A DNA stretch of 9,069 bases from Pseudomonadota bacterium (GCA_023424215.1 JAFAEC010000086.1:1-9069), one strand, 5' to 3'; shown: positions 1 to 6,555, counted from the first letter of the stretch. Numbers and translations are program-made. Notes: generated by a model from the sequence alone, not told the origin.

Positions 1-167
1 GGCCGGTACAACCCCGGCCGCTTGCCCGCCTCGTAGAGGCCCCAGCCCTGCCCGGTCATGCCCGCGCGCCGGCCAGCCTCGGCCTGGCTCAGGCCGCACG
101 CCCGACGAAGGCCGGCGAGCGCCTCGCCGAGCCGCCTCGCCTCGTTGTCCCTCTCAAAGCGCGCCAT
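1..167 (-). CDS. XRE-family helix-turn-helix transcriptional regulator (N-terminal part, cut by window edge)
   Basis: The minus-strand frame from the ATG at 167 gives 55 residues beginning MARFERDNEARRLGEAL and continues off the left edge. Residues 13-50 read as an XRE/Cro-C1 type helix-turn-helix: LGEALAGLRRACGLSQAEAG (13-32), then RRAGMTGQGWGLYEAGKRP (33-51). It has the family's usual LR..(R/K)..GLSQ..(L/A)A turn and the closing YE.G.R.P. Such domains bind operator DNA, often near their own promoter. It starts 59 bp after the nfu stop, on the same strand. A palindrome at 195-217 lies 28-50 bp upstream of this ATG and could be its operator or a hairpin. No strong Shine-Dalgarno is seen before the ATG. 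An in-frame GTG at 200 is an alternative start but would overlap the palindrome. The C-terminal part is not visible, so the effector domain and true size are unknown. The HTH call is firm; its target is not known. Confidence 0.8.
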   Translation of the reverse strand, partial: MARFERDNEARRLGEALAGLRRACGLSQAEAGRRAGMTGQGWGLYEAGKRPGLYR

Positions 168-194
168 CGACCGATCATGGCCGAGCCCCGCCGG

Positions 195-217
195 GAACAC
201 GAGAACGAACTCGTTTC
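195..217. promoter_or_regulatory. Inverted repeat upstream of the XRE gene (possible operator or hairpin)
   Basis: The arms ACGAG (199-203) and CTCGT (210-214) flank a 6-base centre. The pairing extends to GAA (195-197) against TTC (215-217), with one bulged base at 198. The repeat sits in the 59-bp gap between the nfu stop and the XRE start. A dyad placed just before an XRE gene suggests an autoregulatory operator. It is less convincing as a terminator for nfu because no T-run follows it on the minus strand. The dyad is seen directly; its function is inference. Confidence 0.35.
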
Positions 218-226
218 AACATGGCC

Positions 227-781
227 TCAGAGGACCTGCTCGACCCGGGTCACCTCGGGAATGTAGTGCCTCATCATCTGTTCGACCCCCGCCTTCAGGG
301 TGGCGGAGGACGACGGGCAGCCGGCGCAGGCCCCGCGCATGCGCAGCGTGAGGACGCCGGTGGACTCGTCGAAGGCGTCGAACAGGATGTCGCCGCCGTC
401 CTGGGCCACCGCCGGCCGGACCCGGCTGTCGAGCAGCGCCTTGATTTCCATGATGAGCTCGGAGTCCTCGCCCGCCGCCTCGGGACCCGCACCGCTGTCG
501 CGCAACAGGGGCGCTCCCGACATGAAGTGGTCCATGATCGCGGTCAGGGCGGCGGGCTTCAGAGCCGGCCAGCCCGGCCCGTGCGGTTCGCGCGTGATGG
601 AGATGTAGTCGGCGCCGAAGAAGACCCCGCTGACGCCCTCGAGCTCGAACAGGGCCTCGGCGAGCGGCGAGGCGGCGGCTTCGTCGATGGAACGGAACTC
701 GCGCGGCTCGGCGGCCACGTCCCGCCCCGGGAGGAACTTGAGCGCGTTCGGATTGGGGGTCGGTTCGGTCTGGATGAACAT
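227..781 (-). CDS. Nfu/NifU-family iron-sulfur cluster carrier protein (NFU1 type)
   Basis: A protein of 184 residues. The start at 781 gives MFIQTEPTPNPNALKFLPG, the hallmark N-terminus of the bacterial and mitochondrial NFU1 family (Nfu_N domain, about residues 1-90). A variable linker (about 91-108) follows, then the NifU C-terminal domain (about 109-180) with IKALLDSRVRPAVAQDGGDI and RGACAGCPSS. Cys152 and Cys155 form the CxxC that binds a [4Fe-4S] cluster at the dimer interface. In characterised relatives the protein passes [4Fe-4S] clusters to targets such as lipoyl synthase and respiratory enzymes in the cytoplasm. An in-frame ATG at 808 would add nine residues (MALRAHLCA) that fit no known family N-terminus, so 781 is preferred. 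Neither start has a clear Shine-Dalgarno, and a perfect inverted repeat lies directly against the 781 ATG. Usp lies 63 bp upstream on the same strand; usp-nfu adjacency recurs in alphaproteobacteria. The NfuA name is avoided because the E. coli protein has a different N-terminal domain. Confidence 0.95.
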   Translation of the reverse strand: MFIQTEPTPNPNALKFLPGRDVAAEPREFRSIDEAAASPLAEALFELEGVSGVFFGADYISITREPHGPGWPALKPAALTAIMDHFMSGAPLLRDSGAGPEAAGEDSELIMEIKALLDSRVRPAVAQDGGDILFDAFDESTGVLTLRMRGACAGCPSSSATLKAGVEQMMRHYIPEVTRVEQVL

Positions 782-797
782 GGCGCACAAGTGCGCC
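782..797 (-). promoter_or_regulatory. Perfect inverted repeat abutting the nfu start codon
   Basis: The arms GGCGCAC (782-788) and GTGCGCC (791-797) are separated by two bases. In the minus-strand mRNA this folds as a 6-bp stem GGCGCA/UGCGCC closed by a CUUG tetraloop, and it ends at the base directly before the AUG. It occupies the whole region where a Shine-Dalgarno would sit. It could limit ribosome access, act with coupling from usp, or be a protein-binding dyad. The symmetry is seen directly; any role is inference. If translation starts instead at 808, the repeat would be coding sequence. Confidence 0.45.
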
Positions 798-844
798 CGG
801 AGCGCCATGCGTTCAAGGGCGCCGGCTTGCGACGCCCGGCCGCG

Positions 845-1315
845 TCAGGCCAGGTCCTCGATGTCGTTCTCGGTCAACTCGCCCGGCACGATGGTGACCG
901 GCAGCTTGCGGCCGGTGAAGGCGGCGCCCTGCTTGACCATGGCGGTGACGAGCGGGCCCGGCCCCCGGCCGCCTTCCCCGGCGGCGAGGACGAGGATCTT
1001 GATGTCGGGATCCTCGCCGACGACCTTGCGTATGCAGCCCTGCGGCTCGCCCCGCTCGATAAGCAGCAACGGCGTCGAGCCCGCGCGGTCGCCCGCCTCG
1101 GCCGCCCAGCGGTTGAGCGACGCCTCGGCCTCGGCCCGGGTCTGCCGCTCGATCTCCTCGCGCACGCCCGACCAGTGGGCGTCGGAGGCGGCCGGCGGGA
1201 TCACCCGCAGCATCACCACCCGTCCCCCGGTCGAACGGGCGCGCCGGGCGGCGTAGCGAAGCGCCGCCTCGAACTCCGGGCTGTCGTCGACCACGACCAG
1301 GAATTTGCGCGGCAT
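845..1315 (-). CDS. Universal stress protein (UspA fold), with a divergent nucleotide-binding loop
   Basis: A single-domain protein of 156 residues, normal for UspA. The first strand and turn, FLVVVDDSPEFEAALRYAARRA (5-26), has the DxS-type start of the fold. It is followed by GGRVVMLRVIPP (30-41), a helix at about 50-75 and the fifth-strand segment DIKILVLAAG (104-113). The C-terminal strand KLPVTIVPG (137-145) matches the family's usual 'PVLVV' ending. ATP-binding Usps carry G-x2-G-x9-G-(S/T) here. This protein has G113 and G116, but Met126-Val127 stand where Gly-Ser/Thr is expected, so ATP binding in the usual way is doubtful. The ATG at 1315 has a strong Shine-Dalgarno, AGGGGAG, with 6 bases of spacing. 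It lies 63 bp after the gdh stop and 63 bp before nfu on the same strand, so co-transcription is plausible. A cytoplasmic role in stress resistance is inferred from the family; the specific partner is unknown. Confidence 0.92.
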   Translation of the reverse strand: MPRKFLVVVDDSPEFEAALRYAARRARSTGGRVVMLRVIPPAASDAHWSGVREEIERQTRAEAEASLNRWAAEAGDRAGSTPLLLIERGEPQGCIRKVVGEDPDIKILVLAAGEGGRGPGPLVTAMVKQGAAFTGRKLPVTIVPGELTENDIEDLA

Positions 1316-1321
1316 CGCCCT

Positions 1322-1328
1322 CTCCCCT
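1322..1328 (-). promoter_or_regulatory. Strong ribosome binding site of the usp gene
   Basis: AGGGGAG on the minus strand, six bases before the ATG at 1315. It is the clearest Shine-Dalgarno in the window and fixes the usp start. The neighbouring nfu and gdh starts have poor or no such site, so usp is probably translated more efficiently than either. Confidence 0.7.
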
Positions 1329-1351
1329 TCCCAGCTACGATAGCAGATCGG

Positions 1352-1373
1352 CGGGCGGCCGGCTCGCCGCCCG
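1352..1373 (-). terminator. GC hairpin just after the gdh stop (weak terminator or intercistronic stem)
   Basis: The arms CGGGCGGC (1352-1359) and GCCGCCCG (1366-1373) are perfectly complementary over 8 bp with a 6-base loop. The stem begins five bases after the gdh stop codon, in the 63-bp gap before usp. The bases that follow on the minus strand are not T-rich, so intrinsic termination would be weak. It may partly attenuate read-through or protect the 3' end of the long gdh message. The stem is seen directly; its role is inferred. Confidence 0.4.
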
Positions 1374-1378
1374 TCCGA

Positions 1379-4300
1379 TCACCCGGCGACCGCCGCGATC
1401 TCCCGGATCGCCGCGTTGGCGATGGTCAGCTTGGCGAAGGTCCAGCCGGCGCCGGAGGCCTCGATCTCGTCGACCGAGGCGCGGACTCCTTCGACCGTCG
1501 CCAGGCGCGGCCCGATCCAGGCGTCGACGGCCGCCTCGGCGGAGGCCTCCGAGGCGCCCACCGAGGCCTCCGACGCCCGCGCCACGGCGCGGGTCAGCAC
1601 CATCTGCTCGGTCATCAGGTCCTCGATCAGGCGGCGCACCGCGAGGCGGTCGAAGTGGTCGGCCGACGGCACGGCCCCGGCGGCCGCGCGCAGGCGGTCG
1701 AAATCGAAGGCGGCGCCAACCTGGTGGTACAGCATCGCCATGGCGGGCTCCGACCAGCCGGCCTCGCGCGCCAGGTCGCCGATGTCGGCGGTGGCGACGA
1801 GGGGGCGAAGCATCGCCAGGTCCCGCGCCATGGCCTGATCCACGCCGAGCCGCACGAAGTTCTCGATGCGGCTCTCGAGCTTGGCCTGCTCGAAGCGCGA
1901 CAGCACGGCGCCGCCGGCGGCGCGGAGCGCATCGGCGGCAGGCCGGTAGGCCGCGAGCAGGCCTTCGACGGTCGCCCCGTCGCGCATGGCCCGACGCGCC
2001 AGCCAGAAGGTCTGTCGCCGCAGAACGGTGGCGATCTCCTCGTAGAGCGCCGTCTGCGCCTGCGCGCTGATCTTCAGATCGAGCGCCGAGACGGCGTCCC
2101 AGGCCTGATCGAGGCGGAAGATCTGCCGGGCGGCCTCGAAGGCGATGACCATCGCCCCGGTGTCGCAGCGGGCAGACAGGCGCAGTCGCTCCGGGAAGGT
2201 CGCGCCGCACATGTTGACGATCTCGTTCGACAGGATGGTCGAGACGATCTCGCGGCGCAGGCGGTGGCCCTGCATCTCGACCTCGAACCTGGCCAGCGGT
2301 TCCGGGAAGTAGCGGACCAGGGTCTGCCGGAAGAACGGATCATCCGGCGCCTGCGACGCCACGATGTCGTCGAACAGTTCGATCTTCGAATAGGCGATGA
2401 GCACCGCCAGTTCCGGCCGCGTGAGAGCAGCACCGGCCGCCTTCATCTCGGCGATGCGGAGGTCGTCGGGCAGGCCTTCCACCTTGCGGTCGAGCTTACC
2501 CTTGCCGCCCAGCCACTGCATGAAGCGCTGCTGCGCGTCGAGCGCGGCGGCGCCCTCCGCCTGCTGCAGGGTCAGCGCCAGGGTCTGGTCGTAATTATGG
2601 GCCAGCACCTTCAGGCCGACCTCTTCGGTCATCGAGGCCAACAGGGGATTGCGATCCTCGACCTTCAGCGAACCCGAGGCGATGGCGGCGCCGGTGAGGA
2701 TCTTGATGTTGACCTCGTGGTCGGAGCTGTCGACCCCGGCCGAGTTGTCGATGGCGTCGGTGTTCACCCGGCCGCCGTTGCGGGCGAAGCCGATGCGGCC
2801 GGCCTGGGTCATGCCGAGGTTGGCGCCCTCGCCGATCACCCTGGCGCGGACCTCCACCCCGTCGATGCGGATGGCGTCGTTGGCCTTGTCACCGACCTGG
2901 GCGTCGGTCTCGTGGGCCGCCTTGATGTAGGTGCCGATGCCGCCGAAGTAGAGCAGCTCGACCGGGGCCTTGAGGATGGCCTTCATCAGGCCGGCGGGGT
3001 CCAGCACATCCTCGGCGATGTCGAGCGCCGCCTTGATCTCCGGGCTCAGCTCGATCGACTTGGCCGACCGCGAGAAGACGCCGCCACCCTTCGAGATCAG
3101 GCTCTTGTCGTAGTCCTGCCAGCTGGAGCGGGGCAATTTGAACATCCGGTCGCGCTCGGCCCACGAGGTCGCCGGATCGGGGTTCGGGTCAATGAAGATG
3201 TCGCGGTGGTCGAAGGCCGCGACCAGCTTGATCGCCCTGGACAGCAGCATGCCGTTGCCGAACACGTCGCCCGACATGTCGCCGACCCCGGCCACGGTGA
3301 AGGGTTCGGTCTGGATGTCCTTGCCCATCTCCCGGAAGTGGCGCTTGACCGCTTCCCAGGCGCCGCGGGCGGTGATGCCCATCTCCTTGTGATCGTAGCC
3401 GGCCGAGCCGCCGGAGGCGAAGGCGTCGTCCAGCCAGAAACCGTAGGAGGCCGACACGCCATTGGCGATGTCCGAGAAGGTCGCCGTGCCCTTGTCGGCG
3501 GCGACCACGAGGTAGGGATCGTCGCCCTCCCAACGCACCACCGCGGCCGGCGGAACGACAGAGCCGTCGGCGGCGATGTTGTCGGTCACGTCAAGGAGGC
3601 CGGACAGGAAGGTCTTGTAGGCGCGGATCGCCTCCTGCTGCTGGGCGTCACGGTCGCCGCCGGCGCGGACGATCGCGGGCAGGAATTTCGGCACGAAGCC
3701 GCCCTTCGAGCCGACGGGCACAATGACCGCGTTCTTGACCTGCTGGGCCTTCACCAGGCCGAGCACCTCGGTGCGGAAGTCGTCGCGCCGGTCCGACCAG
3801 CGCAGACCGCCGCGAGCCACCGGCCCGAAGCGCAGGTGCACGCCCTCGACGTGCGGAGCCCAGACGAAAATCTCGCGGAACGGCCTGGGCAGGGGCAGAT
3901 CGTCCAGTTCGCGCGAGGCGATCTTGATCGAGATGTAGGGTTTGGCCGTCCCGTCGGCCGCGGGCTGGTAGTAGTTGGTGCGCTTGACGGCGCCGATCAG
4001 CAGCGCGAGGCGGCGCAGCGCCTTGTCGTGGTCAAGGCTCTTCACCCCCCGCAGGAGGTCCACGATGCGCCGGTCGATTTCGGCGACCGCGCTCTCGCGC
4101 GAGGCTCCCTCAAGCCCGGACGCCGGATCGAACTTGGCGCGGAAAAGGGCGATGAGCGCCCGGGCCGCCTCGGGATAGTCGCGCAGCGCCTCTTCCTGCA
4201 GGGCCTGGCTGGGGTCGAGGCCGGTCTGCTGGCGGTAGCGCGCCAGGGTGCGGATCAGCGCCGCCTCACGCCACGAAACGCCGAGCTCCAGCACCAGACG

Positions 4301-6244
4301 GTTGAAGCCGTCGCTTTCGGTGCGGCCATTCCAGACGGCGACGAAGGCCTCCTCGAACGGCGCGCGCACGTCCGCGAACTGCAGGTCGCCGCCGCGAGGA
4401 TCCTCAAGCAGGAACTCATGGACATGGATCTCCGGATCGCCCGTCGGGGTCAGGGCGTGGCCCCACTCCTCCAGGGTCTTGAGGCCCATGTCGGCGAGGA
4501 TCGGCAGCACGTCCGACAGCGGCACCGCGGTCCCCCGGCGATACAGCTTGAACCGGAAGTTCAGGGGGCCGTCGCGCTCGGTGCGGAAGGCGCGAACCGC
4601 CACCGGCTCGCCATTCCCCACAATCCCGGAGGCGTTGAGGGCGTCGACCGTCTGATAGTCGCGCACAGCCTCGGCGGCGTCGTAGCGGTCCCGGTAGGCG
4701 GCGCGGAATGCGTCGGCCCAGCGGGCGCTGACCGGCCCCACGGAAACCTCGTCGACGCCGACCGCGCGCAGGGCGGATTCGAAACGGTCGACCCAGCTGC
4801 GCCCTGCCTCGGCGATCTCGGCCGCCAGGGCCTCCTCATCGGGGCAGGGGTGATCGCCGGGGGTGACGCCGATGATGTAGTGGATGCGGACCAGCGGCTG
4901 GTCGGTCAGTTGCGGATACCAGGCCGAGACCCGGCCGCCCCAGGCCCGGGCCAGGATCGCCCCGATCCGCTCGCGGACCGAGGCATGGAAACGCTCGCGC
5001 GGGATGAAGGCGAGGACCGACACGAACCGGTCGAACGGATCCCGGCGGGTGAAGGTCTTGATGCGGGGCCGATCGTGGAGGTGCAGGATGCCGAGCGCGA
5101 TATCCAGCAGTTCGTCGCCGCCGATCTGGAAGAGCTCGTCGCGCGGATAGTTCTCGAGGATGTTCCTGAGGCGCTTGTAGCTGTGCGTGCCTTCGACCTT
5201 GCCGGCGGCGGCCAGGGCGTTGGCCACCTTGCGACGGATCAGCGGAACTTCGCTGGCGGCCTTGTCATAGGCCTCCGCGGTGAACAGGCCGACGAAGCGG
5301 ATCTCTCCGGACGCCTTTCCGTCCGGACCGAAACGCTTGACGCCGACGTAGTCGAGGTAGGCGCGACGGTGCACGCGCGAGCGCACGTTCGCCTTGGCCA
5401 CCGTGACCGGCTCGGAGAGATTGAGCTGACGCTTCATCGACCGGGTGAGGACGGCCGGTTCGTTGGCCCGGCGAAGGACGGTGCGTTCCGGGTCGGCGAG
5501 GACCCCCAGGCCGACGCCGGAGAGCGAAAGCGGAGCCTCCGCCTCATAGCCGCCGTCGGCGGTGCGCGGGAATTCGTAGGCGCGCGCGCCGAGGAAGACG
5601 AAGTGGTCCGAGGCCAGCCAGCGGAGGAAGGCGAGGTTCTCGGCGAGGACCTCCCGGTCGATGTTCAGCGGAGCCGCCTCGAGTTCGCTGATCGACCGCT
5701 CGATCAGCGCCTGCATGGCGCCGTGGTCGGCCACCGCGGCCCGAACGTCCGCCATGGTCGCGGCCAGCGTCTCGCCCAGGGCGTCGCGCCGCTCCTGCGG
5801 CAGGGCGTCCATGACGACGATGATCAGCGAGACCCGGCCGTCGGCGCGCTCGACGATCGGATGGTACATCGAACGGACGCTGACGCCGGCCTCGGCCAGT
5901 TCGCCCATGACGCTGTCCACAAGGAAGGGACGGTCGTCCTGGACGATCCAGAGCACGTCGTAACCGGTGGGATGGCCATGCGCGCCGGTGTGCGGACCCA
6001 CGCTGATGAGGGCGGTGCCCCCCGGCTGGCGATCGAGGGACGAGCGCCAGACCGCACCCAGCAGCGAGGCGAGATCGGCCGCGCCGAGCTCGGGCGTTTC
6101 GTCGGCGGCGTGGTCTTCCAGCACCTGGGTGAGAAAGGACTTCTCCGCTCCGCCGGGCGGTTGCCCGGTCACCGCCTCAAAGCCCGACTCCAGCGCCTCC
6201 AGGGTGATCGCCTGAGGGTGCATGGACGCCGTATCGCCGGACAT
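1379..6244 (-). CDS. gdhZ: NAD-specific glutamate dehydrogenase, 180-kDa class (GdhZ/GdhB type)
   Basis: A protein of 1621 residues, the usual size for the L_180 class (about 1600). It catalyses L-glutamate + NAD+ + water to 2-oxoglutarate + ammonia + NADH in the cytoplasm, mainly for glutamate catabolism. The N-terminal half is regulatory, with ACT-like segments: TGYDVLWIVQDDRPFLVDSV (93-112) with HPIV (128-131), and another around residues 403-460. The catalytic core includes GPVARGGLRWSDRR (807-820) and VKAQQVKNAVIVPVGSKGGF (831-850), the lysine-rich substrate region. It continues with GVGDMSGDVFGNG (986-998, dinucleotide-binding glycines), ELLYFGGIGTY (about 1096-1106), and IGEGANLGMTQAG (1137-1149) followed by a VNTDAIDNSAGVD motif. 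A helical C-terminal domain closes the protein. All motifs are intact. The ATG at 6244 is chosen as the first in frame, with a weak GAGA-type site upstream; Met8 (6223) is a possible alternative. In Caulobacter crescentus the ortholog GdhZ also helps disassemble the FtsZ ring. The symbol follows that usage and assumes a Caulobacterales host. Confidence 0.97.
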   Translation of the reverse strand: MSGDTASMHPQAITLEALESGFEAVTGQPPGGAEKSFLTQVLEDHAADETPELGAADLASLLGAVWRSSLDRQPGGTALISVGPHTGAHGHPTGYDVLWIVQDDRPFLVDSVMGELAEAGVSVRSMYHPIVERADGRVSLIIVVMDALPQERRDALGETLAATMADVRAAVADHGAMQALIERSISELEAAPLNIDREVLAENLAFLRWLASDHFVFLGARAYEFPRTADGGYEAEAPLSLSGVGLGVLADPERTVLRRANEPAVLTRSMKRQLNLSEPVTVAKANVRSRVHRRAYLDYVGVKRFGPDGKASGEIRFVGLFTAEAYDKAASEVPLIRRKVANALAAAGKVEGTHSYKRLRNILENYPRDELFQIGGDELLDIALGILHLHDRPRIKTFTRRDPFDRFVSVLAFIPRERFHASVRERIGAILARAWGGRVSAWYPQLTDQPLVRIHYIIGVTPGDHPCPDEEALAAEIAEAGRSWVDRFESALRAVGVDEVSVGPVSARWADAFRAAYRDRYDAAEAVRDYQTVDALNASGIVGNGEPVAVRAFRTERDGPLNFRFKLYRRGTAVPLSDVLPILADMGLKTLEEWGHALTPTGDPEIHVHEFLLEDPRGGDLQFADVRAPFEEAFVAVWNGRTESDGFNRLVLELGVSWREAALIRTLARYRQQTGLDPSQALQEEALRDYPEAARALIALFRAKFDPASGLEGASRESAVAEIDRRIVDLLRGVKSLDHDKALRRLALLIGAVKRTNYYQPAADGTAKPYISIKIASRELDDLPLPRPFREIFVWAPHVEGVHLRFGPVARGGLRWSDRRDDFRTEVLGLVKAQQVKNAVIVPVGSKGGFVPKFLPAIVRAGGDRDAQQQEAIRAYKTFLSGLLDVTDNIAADGSVVPPAAVVRWEGDDPYLVVAADKGTATFSDIANGVSASYGFWLDDAFASGGSAGYDHKEMGITARGAWEAVKRHFREMGKDIQTEPFTVAGVGDMSGDVFGNGMLLSRAIKLVAAFDHRDIFIDPNPDPATSWAERDRMFKLPRSSWQDYDKSLISKGGGVFSRSAKSIELSPEIKAALDIAEDVLDPAGLMKAILKAPVELLYFGGIGTYIKAAHETDAQVGDKANDAIRIDGVEVRARVIGEGANLGMTQAGRIGFARNGGRVNTDAIDNSAGVDSSDHEVNIKILTGAAIASGSLKVEDRNPLLASMTEEVGLKVLAHNYDQTLALTLQQAEGAAALDAQQRFMQWLGGKGKLDRKVEGLPDDLRIAEMKAAGAALTRPELAVLIAYSKIELFDDIVASQAPDDPFFRQTLVRYFPEPLARFEVEMQGHRLRREIVSTILSNEIVNMCGATFPERLRLSARCDTGAMVIAFEAARQIFRLDQAWDAVSALDLKISAQAQTALYEEIATVLRRQTFWLARRAMRDGATVEGLLAAYRPAADALRAAGGAVLSRFEQAKLESRIENFVRLGVDQAMARDLAMLRPLVATADIGDLAREAGWSEPAMAMLYHQVGAAFDFDRLRAAAGAVPSADHFDRLAVRRLIEDLMTEQMVLTRAVARASEASVGASEASAEAAVDAWIGPRLATVEGVRASVDEIEASGAGWTFAKLTIANAAIREIAAVAG
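1542..1573 (-). repeat. In-frame 21-bp-period duplication in the gdh C-terminal region
   Basis: The 11-mer GAGGCCTCCGA occurs at 1542-1552 and again at 1563-1573, exactly 21 bp (seven codons) apart. It encodes SEAS at residues 1558-1561 and again at 1565-1568, inside an Ala/Ser/Glu-rich stretch (about 1555-1572). This looks like a replication-slippage expansion in a tolerant helical segment near the C-terminus. It keeps the reading frame and does not touch catalytic motifs. Confidence 0.6.
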
Positions 6245-6265
6245 GTCGGGTTTCTCGTATGTGAA

Positions 6266-6319
6266 GCGGCCTCGGGCCGCGGGTGAAGGCAGACCGGACC
6301 GCCTGTCGCGTGGACAGGC
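6266..6319 (-). promoter_or_regulatory. Probable structured 5' leader of gdh: two tandem stem-loops
   Basis: The first stem pairs GCCTGTC (6301-6307) with GACAGGC (6313-6319), 7 bp with a 5-base loop. The second pairs GCGGCC (6266-6271) with GGCCGC (6275-6280), 6 bp with a 3-base loop, ending 21 bases before the gdh ATG. Two perfect stems this close to a start codon could affect translation or mRNA stability. They do not match a riboswitch class I recognise. In sequence this rich in G and C, chance stems are common, so the claim is modest. Confidence 0.3.
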
Positions 6320-6409
6320 CGCCCTTGCCTTCGGCTCCTAGGCCAGCCGCGCGCTTCCGGGAAGCCCCCACCGTCCCCCGGGCGCCCGCGAGAGGTGGCG
6401 CATACGACA

Positions 6410-6437
6410 AGGCCGCCGGACTTTCGCCCGGCGGCCT
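6410..6437 (-). terminator. Likely intrinsic terminator after the PerM-family gene
   Basis: The arms AGGCCGCCGG (6410-6419) and CCGGCGGCCT (6428-6437) form a perfect 10-bp stem with an 8-base loop. On the minus strand the stem is followed by TGTCGTATG, a moderately T-rich run that is not ideal. On the plus strand it is followed by CTTCGG. It lies 115 bp beyond the PerM-family stop and 166 bp before the gdh start. This fits an end point for the PerM-family transcript and separates it from gdh. It is the strongest hairpin in this gap. Confidence 0.55.
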
Positions 6438-6454
6438 CTTCGGACCGGCGCCCA

Positions 6455-6555
6455 GGAGGGGAGGGGTTGGCGCCGATCAATTCCGCCGCGGCCTTGGGGG
6501 AGGGGAGGGGGCCGTGGCGACAGGGCGGAGATAGGCGCCGGTTGTGGCCAATCAA
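6455..6555 (-). repeat. Degenerate tandem block with G/C tracts in the PerM-family 3' region
   Basis: On the minus strand two blocks share the same order of short elements: TTGAT(T/C)GG, then GGCGCC, then a CCCCTCCCC tract. The first block uses 6548-6555, 6534-6539 and 6497-6510. The second uses 6473-6480, 6469-6474 and 6458-6466. Spacing differs between the two, so this is a degenerate similarity and not a clean duplication. The first element overlaps the PerM-family stop codon. The plus strand holds three adjacent G-runs of 5, 4 and 5 bases at 6496-6511. The tract resembles low-complexity intergenic repeats common in GC-rich alphaproteobacteria, but I cannot assign a named family. Confidence 0.3.

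Larger units (their letters stand above)
6245..6551. other. 307-bp intergenic region between the PerM-family gene and gdh
   Basis: No convincing coding sequence is seen here; the short open frames crossing it are low-complexity Pro/Arg or Gly/Arg translations. From the PerM-family stop towards gdh it contains a GGGGAGGGG-type G-tract on the plus strand (6497-6510) and a second one (6458-6466). A strong hairpin follows (6410-6437), then two small stem-loops close to the gdh start (6301-6319 and 6266-6280). The gdh promoter must lie here or further upstream, but I could not identify convincing -35/-10 elements. Confidence 0.7.

Noticed and set aside
58..351. A 97-codon plus-strand open frame at the left edge
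   Set aside because: It overlaps both the XRE and nfu genes on the other strand and has a Ser/Arg/Pro-rich composition with no motif.
221..6286. A 2021-codon open frame on the plus strand spanning nfu, usp and gdh
   Set aside because: It is the codon-aligned antisense of three strongly supported genes. Its translation is rich in Arg, Gly, Asp, Val and His with no domain pattern, and its openness follows from the absence of TTA/CTA/TCA codons in the sense genes.
6496..6525. A canonical G-quadruplex
   Set aside because: Only three G-runs are closely spaced; the fourth is 11 bases away, outside the usual 1-7 base loop rule.
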